A DNA stretch of 64,000 nucleotides from Holothuria scabra (taxonomy: Eukaryota; Echinodermata; Holothuroidea; Aspidochirotida; Holothuriidae): the NCBI GenBank assembly GCA_037179385.1, contig CM074193.1, positions 5,415,547 through 5,479,546 of the forward strand. Direction: 5' to 3'. Within the stretch, counting starts at the first letter, position 1, and every line of letters starts with the position of its first letter. The notes beneath the pieces were generated by a model that was not told the origin of the DNA, did not search any database, and was given only the letters and a program-made list of their open reading frames with translations. Position numbers and translations under genes: made by a program. This document shows positions 11,510 through 23,562 of the stretch, piece after piece.

Positions 11510-11795
11510 AGGGCCAATCCTTTCACCCCAAACTACACTTCTAGTACAGTATGGGGTAACAGAAACTCTCAATTGGCTCAGCTTTTTGATTGACTGCTAA
11601 TTCAAACAATACTAGTACTAATTAGCTTATATTACACAGCATGAACTGTACTGAGAGTGTTTTGATTTTACACATTGAGCTTTTCTATACTCACCCTGAA
11701 GCAATATACTGAGATTGTGTCTGGATGAGGATGAATTTCAGACAATTGTAGGTTAGAAGAATTGGTACTGTTTGGGGTGAGAGAATTGGGCCAGT
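11510..11795. mobile_element. TTAA-flanked MITE, copy 1 (286 bp)
   Basis: The left end AGGGCCAATCCTTTCACCCC and the right end (inverted ACTGGCCCAATTCTCTCACC) are each bordered by TTAA (11506-11509 and 11796-11799). Its interior matches the copy at 15447-15728 in the opposite orientation. TTAA targets are used by piggyBac and Kolobok; the superfamily is not resolved. No ORF. Confidence 0.7.
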
Positions 11796-11799
11796 TTAA

Positions 11800-12876
11800 G
11801 ATTCCACCAAAATGCTCTAGATAGCTATCTCACCATTTTGCCAACTTCCAAATGCCATTGTTTGGGTGCAGCATATTCCTAAAATATGATATGATTTATC
11901 AAATTTCATACAAGTTGCTGTGTATACAGTAACGTTGAACAAATTTTTGTCTGCCTTGTAAAATCTCTAGGATATTAAAAGGTCAAGAGCAGTCCTTATT
12001 TGGAAGCAATGCAGCTATAAATACCACATTTTTCCTATTTTTCTTCAAAGAATCTTTCTTAATAATATTTTATGACTTAAGTATTGCATTTGCAAGATAA
12101 ACCAAACAGCTACTTTAAGTAAATTTCAGAATTTGATAGGTAAAAATGTTGTCACAGCCAATCAGTAAAAAGAACTGTCTACTACAATGCTTCAAGTTGG
12201 GGAGACTGCTCTTGCCCTATAAGAATATTCAAACTTTTTAAATCAAACTTTCAATGCTTGTTCTTTTGTAGTATAACTTTTCCAATTTTTCAGTAAAATC
12301 TAGGTTTGTGTCAAACGTATTAATGTATAATGTCAGTCAGCATTAAAAATTAAACAATTCGCTTGACTTATTCCGCTTTCAAAATGACAGAAAAAATATG
12401 ATTTAGACCTTCTCAGTGTTTGTTATTGGGGGAGTGACATCAATAATTCTAAGAATTAATAAGAAGAAATGTTCACAATTTGGGTCTTTTAAAAGTTTTC
12501 CATTTCATCGATTAATTTGCACCTGGGATTCCTTTCATGTAAACTATCCCCTTAATTACATGAGATATAAGTTTTCAAAGCAATATACTCATCAAGTCAA
12601 TGCATCATTCTTTCTTAAGAACCAACTTTTCATAATTGGAAGTCTATCAATATGGGTACTGTACTGTGGAGATATTAATTTTGGAATTAGGGTGTCTGCA
12701 TTTGCGCTGCACAAGTGCTCATTATGCGTGAAACATTTTTGGTTTTCCTTGTAGGTCTTGATGGCTCAAAGAATAACTTGACTACATTTTCTATTTCTGA
12801 GGGTACATATGTTAAGCACTTTGAGCATTACTAATTTAAACTACACACTTCTCTTTTGACTGTTGACTTTCAATAG
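11800..12876. other. AT-rich DNA upstream of candidate exon
   Basis: No supported gene; the 112-codon frame at 12416-12754 has no recognisable motif. The stretch CTTCAAAGAATCTTTCTTAATAATATTTTA near 12045 has diverged relatives near 13660 and 29935, a dispersed repeat of unknown type. If the exon at 12877 is real, this would be intron. Confidence 0.3.
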
Positions 12877-12998
12877 GCAAGGCAAAAGCTACTGTACCTT
12901 GGCAGAAGATGACTGGGGAAGAGCGATATTGCTGTTTTCCATTCTTTCAAGACCTGGACCTTAAGTATACAACCAAACTAACACTGAGACCCATTTGA
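12877..12998 (+). CDS. Candidate terminal exon of an unknown host gene
   Basis: A pyrimidine-rich tract and AATAG (ending 12876) precede an open frame of 39 codons, entered after two bases, that stops with TGA at 12996-12998. The peptide (including PWQKMTGEERYCCFPFFQDL) has complex, non-repetitive composition unlike the surrounding AT-rich DNA, and no upstream frame is needed if it is spliced. AATAAA signals lie about 1 kb downstream at 13987 and 14100. I do not recognise the protein and see no partner exon in the window, so a chance open stretch is possible. Confidence 0.35.
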
Positions 12999-14120
12999 AC
13001 TGTTTGTAAAGTAGTTTGCCTGGGCCATAGCCTGCCGAGATTTCCAGGTCATGGATTCACTGTGTTAAATATGATGGTGGAGACCTGTAGATGGGGAGTG
13101 TTTGTCCAGCCACAGCTCAGATCACCCAAATTAGAATCTTGTGTGGGCAGTTTTGCTGTTCTGTATGTCATACCAATGCTAGCGGTATTTTGTCTTTGCA
13201 GTATGGTAATCATCCTGTCAAGTTAATCTATCATGCTAATGCTGAGGTGTGTATGCTTTGGACATTTTAAGCAAAGGTGCGGATGATTTTGATGGAAAAC
13301 TGGAATTTTCCTTGCCATGCACAAGAGCTAGAGGTCCTAAAATCGTAATGAATTTTGGTTCTGGTGGCTCGCAAATTTCAACTCTCATCATTTACAGATG
13401 ATCAAGACTGGAATGATAATCTATGAACAGTTTACCAAAGAGGAAATTTTAAACAGTAGTAGTTTTTCTGTATTTACTGTGAATTTTCATATTGTTTACA
13501 CAACTAGTTACTAGGCCCATAAATGAACCTCTTAGGCAGATGATTTGAAATTGGCCATTTCAGTGATTTTCTTATTTCTTTTGTCTATTTGTACCCTTGA
13601 CCAGTGCAAGAGCAGTCACCCAAACTTATTTGAAGGCAAGGGCTTAATTTCCTTCTCATTCCTCTTCAAAGTATTGCTCATAATATTTCAGGACTTCAGG
13701 TTACTCCTAGTAAATCTCACATTTGAGGAGAAAAAATATTGTCACAAGGCTCTATCAAGAGCCAATCATGAACTGGACACACCACTATTCCAAGTCGAAG
13801 TGACAGCTACAATTTTCCTTTAATTTAAACTTTGCCCCTTATCTGCACATGTTGTTGTTTTGAATTGTTTGTAACCATCAATGATACACTTAAAAGAAAA
13901 ACATGTTAACTATCAACCCAAGCTTAGAGTCCCTCTAGTATTGAAACTTCCCACATGCCCCTCTATATAAGAACATATAGTCTTGAAATAAACTGTGTTT
14001 TTAAGAATGTTGCTTTAAATTATGAATATCCCTTGCGTATTATCATTTTGTTGGATGTGATACCTGCATGTTGATAATTAGCTGACAACTTTTGTTTCAA
14101 ATAAAGTATACTTTCAGAAT
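12999..14120 (+). other. Possible 3' UTR of the candidate exon
   Basis: AATAAA occurs at 13987-13992 and 14100-14105, in otherwise non-coding AT-rich sequence. This is suggestive only, because such hexamers are common at this base composition. Confidence 0.25.
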
Positions 14121-14248
14121 TGACCTTTTTTTCTCTCTGCGTGTATTTATTTTCCATAAAACATGCAATTTCATGTCCAGTATGGTCAAGAGAACCAGGA
14201 AGGAGGCAAATTTTTCTCTTAAAAATTTGGAGAATTGAACGTTCTTTA

Positions 14249-14289
14249 CAATATACCTGTTTGTATGTTCAATTTAGACAGGTATATTG
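14249..14289. other. Perfect 12-bp stem hairpin
   Basis: CAATATACCTGT (14249-14260) pairs perfectly with ACAGGTATATTG (14278-14289) across a 17-nt loop. It lies within or near the putative 3' region. Function unknown. Confidence 0.6.
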
Positions 14290-14299
14290 CACATCTTAC

Positions 14300-15446
14300 A
14301 CATTTTGAATACTTCAGAACTATTCAAGCTTTATTTCAAAATGTCACACTAAATCAGAAAAAGAAGTTACAAGCCTTTACTGATGTTTTCTTTATGATTA
14401 TTTTGCAAAATAACTTCATAATTGAGACATGACAATGGTGAAAAAAGTATGTAAGGAAAGGAATTAAAAATATGGTTATGCCTTGTGACAAGAAACTAGG
14501 AACTTTGAGACATCTTGCAAAACTTACTTTCATTCAAGAATCATCAGCACACAAGTTAAATGTACAAGATCAACCGTATGCTATATTCAACCAGTGGGAA
14601 ATTACACCAAACTGAGCTTTTTAATGTTTAGCAAAGAATAAATGGTTTAAAAGGAACATTATTAAATTGTTGCTGGTACCAAATTGCAAAAAGTTGTTAG
14701 ATCAGTAACTATATCTTTCTTCAGATGCACACAGTCTGAAAGGGGGAGGTGAACAATTTTATGAAATAATCAAATAGAGGTTTGATTTACTTCATATTAG
14801 GAAGAGCAAAGGAACAATGAAGCAGCAATTAGCAATACCATAATTCATCAATTTAGATGAAAGGAAATCCCCTAACATCCCCCTTTACCTCTCCCCGGCA
14901 TCACTGGTTCTTCTGCCCATTCCATTTATTTTCAATGGGACTTGCAAATTATAAATGGTGCACACCATCCATGAGATGCAGGCTATTGGACGAGGTACAG
15001 CACACCAAGAACATTGATGGAAAGACCAACAAAATAACATGTCTGAGAAGTCTATTTCTGATTTTTGCCAGACGGTTATTGTGGGCAATAATGATATACA
15101 TAGGTAAATAGGAGGTAGGTATTGAAGCTCATAGACTCCCAAACCAGGGAGTTTTGGGATTTCATCTGAGTCTCATATACATATACCATGATCCATCACC
15201 AGGGGCAGTGGAGCAAGTTTACAAATTCGGGGAGGGGGTAATCAGCACAGTGGCCCAAAATGCTTAACAATATAATAGCACCATAAAGCGACCCAAAATG
15301 CCTATTGCTGAAAAGGGGGGGGGGATGGGCTAAAGCCCCAGCCCTGAATTCACTACAGATCATTGACCATGGACTTGTGCATGTTTCAGCTGATAAAAAT
15401 GAGAATATGCCATACACAATGATTGACTTCAATCAGTATGTGTTAA
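14300..15446. other. AT-rich DNA, nothing recognised
   Basis: The opposed frames at 14857-15142 are about 85 codons on both strands but carry no motif. A CAGGGGC sequence near 15203 resembles a hAT-like end, but no partner end was found. Confidence 0.3.
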
Positions 15447-15728
15447 AAACCTTATCCTATCGCCCCAAATACAGTAGTTCCAATTCTCCTGACTTAAATA
15501 AGCCCCTCTCATAAATGTCCTCATTTACATCATAAATCTTTAATTGCTTAGGGTGATTACATACAAGACCCCAGAAAATAATAAAAACATTCAAGGTGTA
15601 CTGTACCTGCTCTGTAATGTGAGCTTCTGCACTCTGCATTTTTTACTAAATTGCTGTCAATCAAACAGCTGTACAAATTGAGAATTTCTGTAGATCAATT
15701 TGTAGTTTAGGGTGAGAGGATTGGCCCT
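15447..15728. mobile_element. TTAA-flanked MITE, copy 2 (282 bp, inverted)
   Basis: It is bordered by TTAA at 15443-15446 and 15729-15732. The right end, inverted, is AGGGCCAATCCTCTCACCC, as in copy 1. The interior CAATTTG, CAGCTGTTTGATTGACAGC aligns with copy 1 in reverse. Near-equal length (282 and 286 bp) supports one family. Confidence 0.7.
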
Positions 15729-15732
15729 TTAA

Positions 15733-16509
15733 CTATATAAGTATGTAACTGCATGCATACTGATGGGTAGCCCTCACCCAGACTAGAAATCTCCGCCATA
15801 TATTTAACGTAAAGCTGGAATTATATTCGATGCTCCCCATTTTTCAAGTTCACAATTTGCAATAACTTAATTCACTGGATTGCTGGGTGACCGTCCGGGT
15901 TTGAAACGCCCCAAATACAGTTTACATGTACCAGGGGTGTCCTAACACCTCCCTGCATGTACTGAAAATTTTGATTTAGACTAGGATCAATTACCCTTCT
16001 TCTTAGTACTAGCTAAAGTTTAAGTATCTTCTGTTCATTCACCATCTCTTCTTTCCCCTAGTTTATATGAAGTTCATCAGTATTTCCCAATCAGAACGAA
16101 TGTCCCAAACAAAGGGAATCCTACTTTTCCGACAAATTCGCTTCGATATGGATCAAAGTGTATACAAGTACTCTCTAACATCTACAACATCTTATATCTT
16201 CCTGTAAAATGCCAAGACTGCAGTATTCGACGTAAAATTTGCTTAAAAATTGTTAACATAAAAAAGTATCTGAAGGACCCTCAACAATTTTCAAAAGCGC
16301 CCTCCACTATGTGTTTCTCGGTAAAATGTGCATTTCTCCAGTATAGACGAATCCGGACAGTTCAGTATTGGTCTCGTTTTGTGGGACAAAGCTGGGTCCA
16401 TCACCTTTAGTCTTTCAATTTCCTTGCTTACCTGTATCATGGGTGGTAGTGCACTGAACTTTATTTTGATTCCCTCAATTTCACTGAATATGAGGGTTTG
16501 AAATTCATG
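15733..16509. other. Intergenic, nothing recognised
   Basis: No ORF above background and no repeat structure seen. Confidence 0.3.
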
Positions 16510-16517
16510 TAGACAAT

Positions 16518-17886
16518 CAGTGGCATAGCTAGGATATTTTCCGGGGGGGGGGGGGGCAAAGCTCGAAAATTTCCCCCAAACTTTTCAGTTTCAGTAGATT
16601 TTCAAGGTCAAGGTGCATGTATTACATACAAAATACGTAAATTTATGACGTCATGTAATGTAACCTAAGTTAATACATGGCCTACAGGATCCTGAAGCTG
16701 CCTACTATATACATAGGATTAAGACAATGTCATCATGGACTGGTTGTCACCCCTATCCCCAGTGATTAACTAGATTAATTTTCCGAACAGATTAAATAGA
16801 TTAATTTTCCGAAACAGTCCTATAATATAATAATAAGGTAAAAATAAGGTAAACATCGTACGTTTTTCGAGGTTTGCAGGGTTATTATGTCTAGACAACG
16901 GTAAGCTATTGTTTTTAGCTCCATCCATGGTTAAACACAGGGTAAGATCAGTCTATAACCTGCTCGGTTCTAGCTTGTAGGATGAGAGGCCATTAATGCT
17001 TAAACTTAATCCAGGGCGCTGTCAACCAATAGGTTGGAAATTGGGCTGTTAAACCTCGCCTAACCTAACCTAACCCAACCCAGAGCGTTGTCAACTTTAG
17101 TGACGGGTGAGAGTGATACGCGGAGCGCCACCATCAGTACGCGCGGAGCGTCCCGCCAGGGGAAATTTCGCTAAAAACACCCCTAGATTGCAGGAAATGA
17201 CACCCCTGTGCCTAATTACTGCATGGTTAGAATGTCATGTTTTTCTTGTCCTGAAAACTTTTAAGGAGACAATTTGTTCACAATATATATAAAAAGGAAA
17301 AACTGGAAACTCTAAAGCCTACCGGTATGTATTGCTGACGGCCTTAAATCGAATATAAATATAATGGTTGTGGAACGAAAACAAACGGAAATTGTGATAA
17401 TAAAATGGGGAATATTTCGTCCACGAGGCTATTATTATGTTACTATTTAGTAGCAACGTATTATCCAATAGTGCATCAAGTTGATGAACATAACTTAAGT
17501 CCAACAATACGTAGGGAACTGGCTCGATGATGGTATCCTATGCTCCGGTCTTATAGCCTGTCAGTATGGCGCAGTATACGCTGAACTGATCAAAATATCC
17601 TGCATGTGTACCAGAGAACTGCTGCAGAGAGGGCATTTCTGCGGAACGCGAGTCAAGCGCGCTTCATGCTGCAGTGACACAGATGAGACCTAGGGAAATA
17701 CGTTGCATGGAAATTTGAGTTATGTGTGAGAAATGTTTCATGATTACTTATAGTGAGAAAAATTTTAAGAAATAGGAAAAGGAAGTATTATTTCGTCAAC
17801 TTGAAATTTTCCCAAATTCCACAAATTTCCCCAAAATATTTTCCAGGGGGCAACTTGCCCCCCCCCCCCCAGTAGCTACGCCACTG
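16518..17886. mobile_element. hAT-like non-autonomous element, 1369 bp
   Basis: The ends are CAGTGGCATAGCTAGG and, inverted, CAGTGGCGTAGCTACT, each followed by a G run and GGCAA. The flanks carry a perfect 8-bp duplication TAGACAAT (16510-16517 and 17887-17894). It has no transposase ORF. An internal block with GCGGAGCGCCACCATCA is shared with other hAT-like elements here. A short CCTAACCTAACC run lies inside at about 17055. Confidence 0.92.
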
Positions 17887-18009
17887 TAGACAATAAGCAA
17901 AGACAATTTAAAGCTAATGGACCACACAAGTGGCTACCTACAGTCACTCAACACAAGCGCTGATCGGATTCGTCCATTGCATCTACGCCCGTTGAAAGGG
18001 AAGGAATGG

Positions 18010-19977
18010 CAGTGGCATAGAAACCGGGGGGCCATGGCCCCTGCACTATATATTTTTTTTGGGGGGGGGGGCAAATGTCATTTTGCCCCTCCCCCCAAAA
18101 AAATCGCGATAGTGTTCAATGCATATAAAATAGATCGGTAGATATGTACTTTAATATGTGATCTGCTTATTTGATGTCATAAAAACACAATTGTGCATGC
18201 ATATATAGTGCATCATACTTTAATTCAATAATCTGATTATTTTACAAGAATGCAGACTTTTCAAGTCACACGCCACTGGCGTGTGGCACACGCATTTCAG
18301 CCCCTTCACACGCTCACACGAAGAGCAGTACTGATCACACATATTCTTGTGCTTGCTCAATAAGAACACGAGATTCGTGTTTTGCCCATCCAATTTCGTA
18401 ACCAGTGGAAGCATTCGGCACAACTCTTTCCGGTCTCTTTCTCGCGCCCCGCAGCCAACGGTTGTCAATTGTAGACGGTGCGCCATCTGACGTTATCATA
18501 GTCAAGGGAGTTTATGCAAAAGATATCGTGCTTTTTTAGGAAGCCGGAGTTTGAATTTAAAAAAAAAATGGTTCTTATGATCAAGCTAGACCGGTTTCTG
18601 TTGTCTGGCTCATATATGGCAGCAACTTCATCAGTAGAGAACCGTTGTGCGCGGTTGTGAGTTTAATGCAAGGCTTTGGCTTGGAGCCAAAGTTAAAGTA
18701 TTACGGTTAGTTAACCCCTTTGGTGTATAAATTTACTTTTTATAACTTTTTATAAGCCTTCAGATGACATTTATTTGATGTTTAGGCAGTGTTCCAATGA
18801 TAGCCCTTTTATGAACACGGGTGGATAAAAGGGAGTTCGTAACAAACGGTAACAAACTACAGTGTGCAAATTATAAGCATACGACAGGTAAGAGGCATAT
18901 TAAATTTTTGCCAATTTTTTTGAGCCGGGGTTTAATAAGCGCTGGCCATTAGACGGGTGACGCTTCGAGGTCTCTCTTGTGAACACTCAAGGGTTGTCAT
19001 GAGAATGTAGCTTTTGAAGAGTAGCACCGAATTCACACTCCGCTTATCTTGTCTGTATTCTTAAGATACAGAGTGCGAATAGTTTCAACCTTTCAGAAAG
19101 AAATTTAAAAAATGGGGGTTGCAAAGGGAGTGAACCCCCTCCCCCTCCGAGCTCTCCCAGTGGGGATTTGCGCACTGTCTCAATTGTCTCAATACATTAC
19201 CATTTTTCATATATTGAGTTTTTATCAATAACTGAGAAATTGCAGACATGAAACCCCTATTTTTCAGGAAGTGCCGTTTCCGGCCATCTTGGGGGTTTGT
19301 TAAACCAAAAATTTTCTTGTACTGTACGCGCCGCGCCAACTAATGGTGGCGCTCCGCTTTGATAGTCACACACAAAAATTTTCCCAAAAGTTGGAAAGTC
19401 TGAGAATGCCATCAATAAAGCATCTAGGCTATCGAGGTCAATACTGGTGTTATAAAAAGTCAGTTTTCAACTTTCAAAGAAATTTCTCCAAAACGGTTAA
19501 TTTCGGGAACTTATATTGAGTTTGGGATAATTGTTAGGAAATCAGAATATCCAACCTATCCCTCCATTTATCCGTCCGTCCATCCATCTATCTATGCACA
19601 TGTTAATTTTGGGTGGGGGAGGGGGACTTAAGCAGTACTTGCAAAGAATTGTCCCTTCAAGCCAACATCATTCTTCGACTCTGTCAGATCTGATGTTGAT
19701 GTTTTCTTTGAATTTTTGTTTGCTTTTTTCTTTGACTAGTATTATTTATTTATTTGTTTTTTAATTTATTTATTAAATTTATTTATTTATTCCTTTATAT
19801 ATTATTTCATTGTTGACTGATTTATTTATTTCATTGATTAATTGATTGATTTGCTCATAATAAAATCGGAAAAATCAAATTGATCAAATATGATGTTTTT
19901 GTGTTGGAAGGGTGGAAGGTTGAGAAATTGCGTCTGGTCTGCCCGCCCCCAATGTCAGACATCTTCCTACGCCACTG
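18010..19977. mobile_element. hAT-like element with 5-bp target duplication
   Basis: The ends are CAGTGGCATAGAAACC and, inverted, CAGTGGCGTAGGAAGA. AATGG flanks both sides (18005-18009 and 19978-19982), as in hAT5-type elements. It contains the GCGCCAACT-ATGGTGGCGC block near 19335 that marks this group. No transposase ORF; 1968 bp. Confidence is lower than for the 8-bp cases because a 5-bp match is weaker. Confidence 0.65.
19560..19870. repeat. Low-complexity tracts
   Basis: A CCATCCATCTATC-type run near 19570 and a TTTA/ATTT-rich tract at about 19740-19860, inside the preceding hAT-like element. Confidence 0.7.
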
Positions 19978-20119
19978 AATGGGGAAGGTCCACGTAAATA
20001 CTCAGTGAAGGATCCAGGATTTGCCAGGAGATGAAGGGCCAGGTCTGACGATTTACATTGTAGTCTGATATGGACAAACTACGGAAGCGTAGAAGGGACA
20101 TGCAAAAGAAAAAACTCTC

Positions 20120-20528
20120 TCAGCAAAATGACAATTTTCGTAGAATTGACATTTTGACGACGAAAATTAAGCCTTCAGAATGACAAAAAACCGAAATTTG
20201 GCGCTTTAATTAACTTGTCAAAACGTTAAAATTCCTAAAGTTGTCATTTTGCCGAGTTAAAAAATGTCGACAAAATGACAAAATTCAGATAAGTGTCACT
20301 TTTCTCAGTTAGAACATCTCGTCAAAATTGCAAACTTCAGAAAATTGTCATTTTGCCGAATTAAATCATATCGTCAAAATTGCAAAATTCAGAAGGTTGT
20401 CATTTTGGCGAGTTTGAAAATCTAGTCAAAATGGCAAAATTTAGAAAAATGACATTTTGACGAGTTTAATCATCTCGTCAAAATCGTAAAATTCAGAAAA
20501 ATGTCATAGTGGCGAATTAGATCTTCTC
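20120..20528. repeat. 52-bp-unit array, left arm outer part
   Basis: About eight units containing GTCAAAATGGCAAAATTCAG and TTGTCATTTTGCCGAGTT. They are cut at 20529-20537 by the LINE insertion and resume at 23069-23240. Confidence 0.85.
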
Positions 20529-20783
20529 GACAAAATTTTTTTTTTTTTGCATCTCTTTATTCACGTTAATATTATATGCAGTACAGTGGTATGAACAACA
20601 TGTTTACCTTAATATTTTGGTTACAGTATTTACATCGGATCTTAATGCAGAATATCTTTGAGGTTATGTCGATACTTTTCAACAGGAAAAATTAAAAAAA
20701 TTCTAATCCAGCAATAAAAACCGTGGTACATCATGTGCTATGTATGCAATAATATTAAGTATTAATATGGTGCGAAACAACAT

Positions 20784-21175
20784 TTAAAGGAAGGTGACGG
20801 CCGATCGGTACTTGTTGGCAACGTCAAACTGATTTTGTTTCATTAAAATATATATTTCAACCTCGGTGCTAAATTTAAACTTATGGTAGAAAGTAATGGC
20901 ATTTGGTCTTGAACATTTTTGCTTACAGGAATATAAAAAATACTTTGCATAGAGAAGAAAAAAGTTAATTATGCTTTCGTTATTTTCTAAATACCCAAAA
21001 TGAACAGTTAACTCATCTAATTCTATTTCATCCCTCAGGCAACTTAAAGAAATTTCTTCCCAGAATGCTTTTGTGATGGGACAATTCCAGAAGAGATGTT
21101 CAATTGTTTCAATGTCTGCATTGCAAAAAGTACATAATGGGGACTCTTTAATTTTCACCCTACATAAAAAAATCA
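20784..21175 (-). pseudogene. LINE ORF2 C-terminal zinc-knuckle part
   Basis: Continues the RT in another frame after a shift at about 21165-21180. It contains CTFC-x7-IEHLFWNC, the C-terminal cysteine/histidine motif of L1/Tx1 ORF2, then a leucine- and phenylalanine-rich tail. The same motif is present at 63870-63920 in the downstream LINE. Confidence 0.85.
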
Positions 21176-23068
21176 TTAGTTCCGACAATCCTGTGGAGGT
21201 ATCTAAACTGTAAATACCGGATATTTGCCTCCCTAACCGCAGTATGAGGTAACATAAATATAATTTTCCAGTCAAAAACATAATCCGGGAACAATGCTTC
21301 CCATTTACTTATGGCTCTTGGAGAAGAGATATTATTCGAAAGAACGGATCTATATACAATGTTGGTAGCACGTTGCTTTAAAGAAAGTTTTACTAGTTGG
21401 CAATAATTCAAGTTGACACCACTGTCATGACCTAAATTTGTTTTCCAATGAGACGGGATGGCTGCAATTATTCCATAGTAATGGGTAAATGGGAAGTTTC
21501 TAATGCCATGCTTATCAACAAAGTTTTGATACAATAGGACACCACCCTCTCTTGTAAAAAAGTCCCCTACTTTGTAAACCTTATTCTGTTTTAATACATC
21601 GAAATAAACAACCCGATTGTTAATTTTGATAAAATTATTGTTTAATACCAATTGGCTTACAAAATCATTTTGAGGAGTAGAAAAGCTAAAACTTGCCCAA
21701 GCATCACACACATCACGGATAAAGTTATTTGATAAAAATATATCACCTCTCTTAAAATTGCAAGTGAAAAGAAAATCACCTCCATAATTACGTAAGGGAT
21801 AAGTGAAAAATAATTTCCAAGGTCTATTACAATCATCAACGTACATTTTAACCCATTTTGTTTTTAAACTATTAGCAAAAATGCGAACATCTATCATATT
21901 TAGACCTCCATTTTCTTTTGTATTACAGAGCACTGTTCTCTTCACCTTATCAGGCTTATGATTCCAAATGAAATTAAAAAATAACTTATTCAGTTCATCA
22001 AAATAATTATCAGGTGGATTAGGAAGAACCATAAATAAGAAAACCAGCTGAGAGAGAGCAAAACTTTTTATTAGAAGAACCTTCCCAATAGGAGTAATAT
22101 CTCTTACTGACCAAAGTCGAAGAGTATTTTTTAACCGAGAAAGCTTGGCTAAATAATTTAAACGAAAGAAATCATCTCTGTGATGTGAAAAAGAAATTCC
22201 CAGATACTTTACAACGGTGGTATTTAATTCGAAGTTAAAGCGGTGCAGATAATTAGGATGACACCTGGAAAGCGGCCCAAGTAAGAATAAATGTGATTTA
22301 TCGAAATTAATCTTTAAACCAGAATTATCACAAAACCTTTGTAAAACCTTATTCACCTCAAAAAGTGACATTTCAGACCCGTCAGTAATAATAACAGTAT
22401 CATCAGCATACTGAGATATCTTAAGTGATACTCCGGAAATTATGATGCCTTGGATTAACTGATTGGAATTAATCCAAGAGGAGAGTATTTCGGTACAAAT
22501 AATGAAAAGATAAGGGCTCAATGGGCAACCCTGTCGAACACCACGTGATATTCTAAAGTAATCAGACAGATAACCATTATTTGAAACACATGAAGTAACA
22601 TTGCTATAAAATACCTTAATCCATTTCTTAAAATGCTGTCCAAAATTAAAAATTGATAGAGTATGTTGAATAAAGCCCCAGTCCAAACGATCAAAAGCTT
22701 TTTCGAAATCTAAAAATAACAACCCTCCTGGTACAGATTTTTCGTCACAATATGTAATAAGGTCTTGTATTAATCTTATATTTTCACCTATGAATCTTCC
22801 TTTTAAAAAACCTGTTTTCTCATTACCTATGATTGAATGTAAAACTTTTTTCACACCGGAAGCTATACATTTAGCTGCAATTTTATAATCAGTGTTTAAC
22901 AATGCAATAGGGCGCCAATTCTTAAGATATCTTGTGTCTTTTCCCGGTTTAGGAATCAATGAAATTATAGCTCTGCCCTGTTCGTCTGATAAATAACCTT
23001 TGTCGAAAGCACAGTTAAATGAATCAACCACAAGCTGTCCAATATCGTTCCAAAAGGTAAGATAAAAT
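21160..23068 (-). pseudogene. LINE ORF2 reverse transcriptase part
   Basis: Open frame (up to 643 codons; the first 10 or so residues come from the target repeat). RT motifs in order: NWRPIALLNTDYKIAAK (about residues 58-74), GFLKGRFIGENIR, LFLDFEKAFD (about 125-134), RGVRQGCPLSPYLF (about 183-196) and QYADD (about 227-231, catalytic aspartates intact). The thumb and linker follow. The L1/Tx1 group is indicated by FLKGRxIGENIR and the C-terminal zinc knuckle in the next frame. The frame breaks near 21170 at a run of A, separating the C-terminus. It lacks an endonuclease and cannot act alone. The RT core is better preserved than in the other two L1/Tx1-type copies. Confidence 0.9.
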
Positions 23069-23562
23069 GACAAAATTCGAAAAATTGTCATCTTGCTGAG
23101 TTAGATCATCTTGTCAAAACGGCAATATTCAGAAAAATGTCATTTTGCCGGGTAAAAACTCTTCGTCGAAATGGCAAAATTAAGAAAATTGACACCTTGT
23201 CGAGTTAGATCATTTTGTTTAAACGGCAAAATTCTATGGAAGCGTTAAGGTGCCGTCAAGTTAAGGTCTTATGCTCTGGTTGGGCATCTGGAGTTGGAAA
23301 AAAGCACCACTCCCGAGGAAAAAGAGTCGGGTACGGCCATGTGCGCCACATGAGAAAAATACTTGGATTAAGTTAAGTGATTAATTCTTTGTTTGTCATA
23401 TTGTGATGGCCGTATGGAACTCTTTTTTCAGAGGGTGACCTTTTACCCTATTCCAAATCCCCAACCATGGCATAATGTCTGCCCTACTGAGGAATCAATG
23501 TCTGCCAGATTAAGTAAGGTTTTGGCCAATTCGGAGAAGGGGGAAGGCTCCAGCCCCCGGCA

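Larger units (their letters stand above)
20538..23068 (-). mobile_element. 5'-truncated L1/Tx1-type LINE
   Basis: The minus-strand LINE ends in a poly(A) tract (poly-T at 20536-20548 on plus) after AATAAAGAGATGC. It is flanked by GACAAAATT (20529-20537 and 23069-23077), a 9-bp target duplication in the 52-bp repeat. Only the RT and C-terminal parts of ORF2 remain; the endonuclease and ORF1 are absent, as expected from 5' truncation. Confidence 0.88.

Noticed and set aside
17050..17085. Telomere-like CCTAACCTAACC run
   Set aside because: Only three or four short units inside a hAT-like element; no telomeric array.
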